64,000 nucleotides of DNA. It comes from Synaphobranchus kaupii. Lineage: Eukaryota > Chordata > Actinopteri > Anguilliformes > Synaphobranchidae. The position numbers and the translations under genes were made by a program. The notes beneath the pieces are model-generated. The model ran no database searches. It was given only the letters and a program-made list of their open reading frames with translations, and was not told the DNA's origin. The DNA lies in assembly GCA_029718625.1 (NCBI GenBank), contig CM056377.1, positions 36,222,457-36,286,456 on the forward strand, read 5' to 3'. Below, piece after piece: positions 60,201-64,000 of this stretch (position 1 is its first letter; each line of letters starts with the position of its first letter).

Positions 60201-62401
60201 ACCGCTAGTTTGCTATATACACAGGCTACTGCAGGCGCATAGCCCAGCCATGTCTTGCTCTTTTTTTGACGTTGCTTCTCTGTGAATTTGAAAATAAGCG
60301 CTTTTGGTTGCCATTATTCATTTGTTAGCAATGGTTGCCTTGAATATTGTCACAAGGAAAAGGGCAAACGAGCTTCGACACATTTTTCCAGATGATACGC
60401 AGCTATTTGGCCCTGTTAGGTCCAAAGCAAAAATGACATTTGTGTGCTGGATGAATCTGCAAGGCTGCTGGAGCAAGAGGCGGGCTCCTCCATTACCTCA
60501 TGACTACTCTCGTCCCGTCCGTCTTTAGAAGCGCTGTTTACCTCAGCTCCTTGTTATGTGAAACTTTCCTCTGTTGTTGCTTTTGTGCTGCATTTTTATG
60601 TTTTCGTATTTTGACATGAAAGTAAACATCGATGTGCAAATTTGCAAAACGATGTTGAAAAACGGACGACATTGAGATATAGGGTACAACTATAGTGGCA
60701 ATATTTAAAAAATTCCATATTCTTTTTGTCAGCTTTCAAAATCTGGTCCTGTATTATGGCGTGTGTAATAGATGCACTTATCAGGGCAGTCATTTCTCAG
60801 GGATCCTCACGGTGTGGTGTCACTGGTGCCTTCTGTGGGTCCTTTCTCTGATTGTGTCTCTTTGCCTGGGTCCCTGGTTCCTGGTTCCGGGCAGTAATTG
60901 CTGTTGGTCGAAGACTAATCACAAACAGAGAGGGGGCAATGTGTGTTTCATCACAGTGGGGAACAGACATTACTTGTGGTAGAGCCACACAGTCGCAGTG
61001 CAGCTCTGTCACCTGGTCACACTGTGTATATGTAGGCATTCTGTAAGCGATGACATCACCGAGGCCAGGCCAGGCATGGATTCCTGTCTGCTGCACTTCA
61101 TGAAGCATAGTGGGGACAGGTCTGCCCTGGAGACCAACCTCAACTTGGATCAAACAGAAGTTTGTGAGAAAACGTTTTTGTGGTTTGCAACTAAGGATTG
61201 TTTTCTCTGTATTTTTAAAATGTCTAAATGAGAGTCCTTAATTATTCATGTATACAATCTTGGGAAAGAAAAGCAGTACATTTAGAGACATTTTGAATGT
61301 TTTGAAGATTACTAGAAAGAAGAAGGCAGGGAAACACTGCAATCTTTGTTGAGAGGATCGTAACCCTGCTTAAAGACCCGTTAAATACTCTGAGGTAACC
61401 TGAGGGAGAAACAGTGATGTGTCATCTTCTCATTTACAGTAGAAATTGTTTAGAATTCTATTTACAACAGTTGAGCTATGAAAAAATCTTTAAGTATAAA
61501 ACGCCTTTAAGTATACGCCTGGAATTGAAAATGTATCAGTTGTGTTATAGCTGCTCCTTTAATGTGATTAAAGATGAAGGATTTGACAAAAATATGCATA
61601 GCTAAGATTAATTGGGTTCTGCTTCAATTAATTTGATGGAAGGCAATGTGTGAGACCACAGCAATTATGTTACTGTAGCAACTTTTAAGAAGGCTATCAT
61701 TGGATAAGACTGTGCTTATGAGGAATGGAAGTAATATAAAATGAAAGGCCAAAGTGAATTTACTCATTTTCAGCTGTCCCTGGTGGCAGTGTCGTTTGTA
61801 ATTGGTCTGTAGAAAGGGCACCACACATCTACAGGACACATCTACATCTAGCTGTTATTCTGTGTTCATACACAACCTTGGCTGGAATGCCAAATTCAGG
61901 TGTTATTCTGCTCCTTGTGGCATGGATTTCGGCTGGTGGAGCAGTTTTCCTGGCAGGGTGGCGTACTGTTCTCCTCTCCCCTAAAGGCCCTTTGGTTCCT
62001 CTACGACTCCTCATTTCTGGCACAGCAGTCCCACTTTAAAATCTTTGAAAGAGTGTCTCTCCTGACTGGCGGCTGCCTGTCGCCTGATGCGCTAACAAGA
62101 GCTGAAGGAGAGCGGGAGCGATGGATAGACGCACCTGCTCTAATTGGAGCTGAGGGCTCAGAGCTGCTGACGGAGCCATACATCAGCGCCAGAGTCCCCA
62201 CGCTACGTGCGCCACCGTTTCGCCTGCTGGCCCTTCCCACTTCTCCCCCTCTTCCTCCCTCCTTCTCGGGGCCCTCGCGCCCGCGCGCCCCGCCCAACCG
62301 CACCAGCGATATCGTCCGCCGCGGCCAGCAGGGGCCCACACTGGCCATTAGCCCTGATTACTGTCTCATAAATCTGCTCGTACAGTGAAAGCGAGTGGGC
62401 A

Positions 62402-62446
62402 GCGGGGGGGTAGGGGTGCGGGGGTGCGGTGAGGGGGGGGGGGGCA
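62402..62446 (+). repeat. G-rich tract with quadruplex potential
   Basis: Five G runs of 4 to 12 separated by TA, TGC and TGCGGTGA spacers. Low complexity, probably length-variable. Confidence 0.8.
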
Positions 62447-63031
62447 TCAATTACCCCTGGAAACAGAGCGGAGTAAAAAACTCAAGCGGGCCAGACAGCC
62501 TGCCTGGCGGAACATAGGAGGGCGTCGGCTCACAAAGGAGGTGCTTCTCACCTGCCCACCTGGGCCAGGTAGCTGGGTGCACAGACAAGTTGATCAAATA
62601 GGATTGGCTGGTTTTTAAGCCCTCTATATTTTGAAATAATTGCCCCAGACTATTAGGTTGGGACTAATCGGCAACTGTTCCTGCTGGTAATTAGCCTTCC
62701 TTGCGGTACATGATGAGCCAGATCACACTGGACTGGCTGGCTCCTTGCAGGGAGAACAAAATGACTTCACTCATCTTCACAATCCACGATAAATAGACTG
62801 ACTGTATTGTATACGGCTGGCCGTATTAATAATATCTACTTTTGTTTCTATTTGACTGTTTATGCAAAAGCTGTAAATATTTGGATTGATATATTTTTGG
62901 AAGAGAATAGTTTTTTCGAATGTGCATCTGTTCTTTTTAGAATCAACAGTAAAGCTGCTTCAGTCTTTTCTTCCAGGGGAGTGAGGGGAAATGGCTGCCC
63001 ACTATGCTCATCTACGTTTTAGTTTCAGTGA

Positions 63032-63076
63032 ATCTGTCTGTGTGTAAAGTGACCGATTCTTTACACACAGACAGAT
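63032..63076. repeat. Perfect 18-bp inverted repeat, 9-nt loop
   Basis: ATCTGTCTGTGTGTAAAG (63032-63049) is exactly complementary to CTTTACACACAGACAGAT (63059-63076). The loop is TGACCGATT. The hairpin is stable and isolated, with no surrounding transposon ends or coding sequence. Confidence 0.95.
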
Positions 63077-64000
63077 GGATGTGATTCAAGCACCTGTTTC
63101 ACCAAGCCAAAACAAGCCTGGTCACCACTAACATACTGTTTGTAGCCTAATGCATACAATGACTAAGCATATATCTGCATATATATAATAGCATACATGC
63201 AGTTTTGCATATTGTATGTTACTATGGCCAACCTGGTAAAAATGTGTGAAATCCATAAAGCTGGCGCTGCATACGGAGATGTAAGGATTGCTTGTACAAG
63301 GACACCCATGTCTACAGAGTAATGTAAAACTTGAATAAGTAAGTTTAATGACAGAAAGCAGCTCTTTTGATAAATGTTTATTTGCAAAGAAGCTTCTGAG
63401 AATACTGTCAGAGCAAAAACTTCTGCGAAACAGCAAGAAGGCAACTTTCAAGCCAACTTCTTTCAAGGAGGTTGCTGTCCCGGGCCCTTCTGTATTCATG
63501 GTAAAATGTGCCTTAATGTTTGAATTTCACAACTCATTTTGGCTCATTGCATTAAGAATTCCTGCACATTGCAAGGACGAGTTGAAAAACTGAGTCAAGG
63601 AAAGTGTAAGGACCGTAATATATTCACGTTCGATATTAGCTGCCGCCCGAGCTCTTTCATAAATCCGTTCGCAAGTGTAACCTGCCGTTTCCCGCTCTGC
63701 TGACCTGAAGCTGATGGGGCAGGCCTGGCGGAGTTACCCAAAGTACATCCCCATGCCTCTGTGTGATCTCTGTGCCATCTGAACACAAAGGCTGCTTTAG
63801 GCACCTCGCTAGTAGCTTTGTGCGCTAATCACCCTCCCGGAGCCACGCTGTGCCGCAACACGGCCTCGCAGCTCTCAGAGAATATCCAAACGGAGCCGGA
63901 GTGACATTTCTGCAACCCGATACGGACAGGTTAAATATGTAGCAGATCGGGCCGCTGATGTTTAAACTGTCGGTGTGGACAAGGTTCGCCTTCTCCTGCC

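Larger units (their letters stand above)
5660..64000 (+). other. Putative giant intron 2 of the ERG-type channel gene (right end not seen)
   Basis: The exon at 5429-5659 ends in a valid phase-1 donor, and I could not find the next ERG exon, which should encode a conserved VDVVPVKNEDG..MFILNFE segment, on the plus strand before the end of the window. Taken at face value the intron is over 58 kb. Introns this large are known in mammalian KCNH7 but would be long for a teleost. The alternative is that a divergent exon was missed or that the assembly is misjoined, for instance near the gap at 31623-32122. No other protein gene was recognised inside it on either strand. Confidence 0.4.
60201..64000. 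other. Unique non-coding sequence to the window end
   Basis: No gene recognised. 61890-62400 is a complex GC-rich stretch, open on both strands for over 110 codons, without domains. 62560-62800 is repeat-free with TAATTAG and AATAATTG sites, again resembling regulatory DNA. The final 400 bp are also GC-moderate and complex; an exon edge could lie just outside. Confidence 0.4.

Overview
The window looks like part of a bony-fish (most likely teleost) chromosome. The evidence is one vertebrate-type coding exon with canonical splice signals, about 58 kb of apparently non-coding DNA after it, long CA/GT/GA microsatellites, Tc1/mariner-type foldback elements (one with a Sleeping Beauty-like salmonid/cyprinid Tc1 end), small hAT elements, minisatellites and a 500-N assembly gap. 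Nothing bacterial or viral was seen, and I found no convincing tRNA, rRNA or CRISPR array.

The only gene part I can support is one 231-bp plus-strand exon at 5429-5659. It encodes most of the N-terminal PAS (EAG) domain of an ERG-type voltage-gated potassium channel (KCNH2/KCNH6/KCNH7 group). Its length and phase match exon 2 of vertebrate ERG genes. I saw neither the short first exon upstream nor the exon that completes the PAS domain downstream, so the rest of the window is most simply read as the flanks of a very large intron. The residues mix ERG1-like and ERG3-like states, so I do not fix the paralogue.

Layout: 1-5.4 kb is non-coding sequence with a 47-bp minisatellite (1960-2717). 5.4-5.7 kb is the exon. 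5.9-11.2 kb is repeat-rich: LINE-tail-like sequence, two copies of a 130-bp dispersed repeat, a hAT element with perfect 8-bp target duplications and an LTR-like insert, and a 41-bp minisatellite. 11.2-22 kb is mostly unique sequence with simple repeats and one unassigned open block near 16 kb. 22-38.6 kb holds three foldback elements that share a palindromic core but carry different ends, a five-unit AT-rich array, and the gap at 31.6-32.1 kb. 38.6-64 kb is mainly unique, complex sequence alternating AT-rich, TAAT/ATTA-rich stretches with CpG-dense blocks, interrupted by a hAT MITE, LINE-tail fragments, microsatellites and two strong hairpins. The unique stretches look like a regulatory gene desert or giant intron, but conservation cannot be judged from one sequence.
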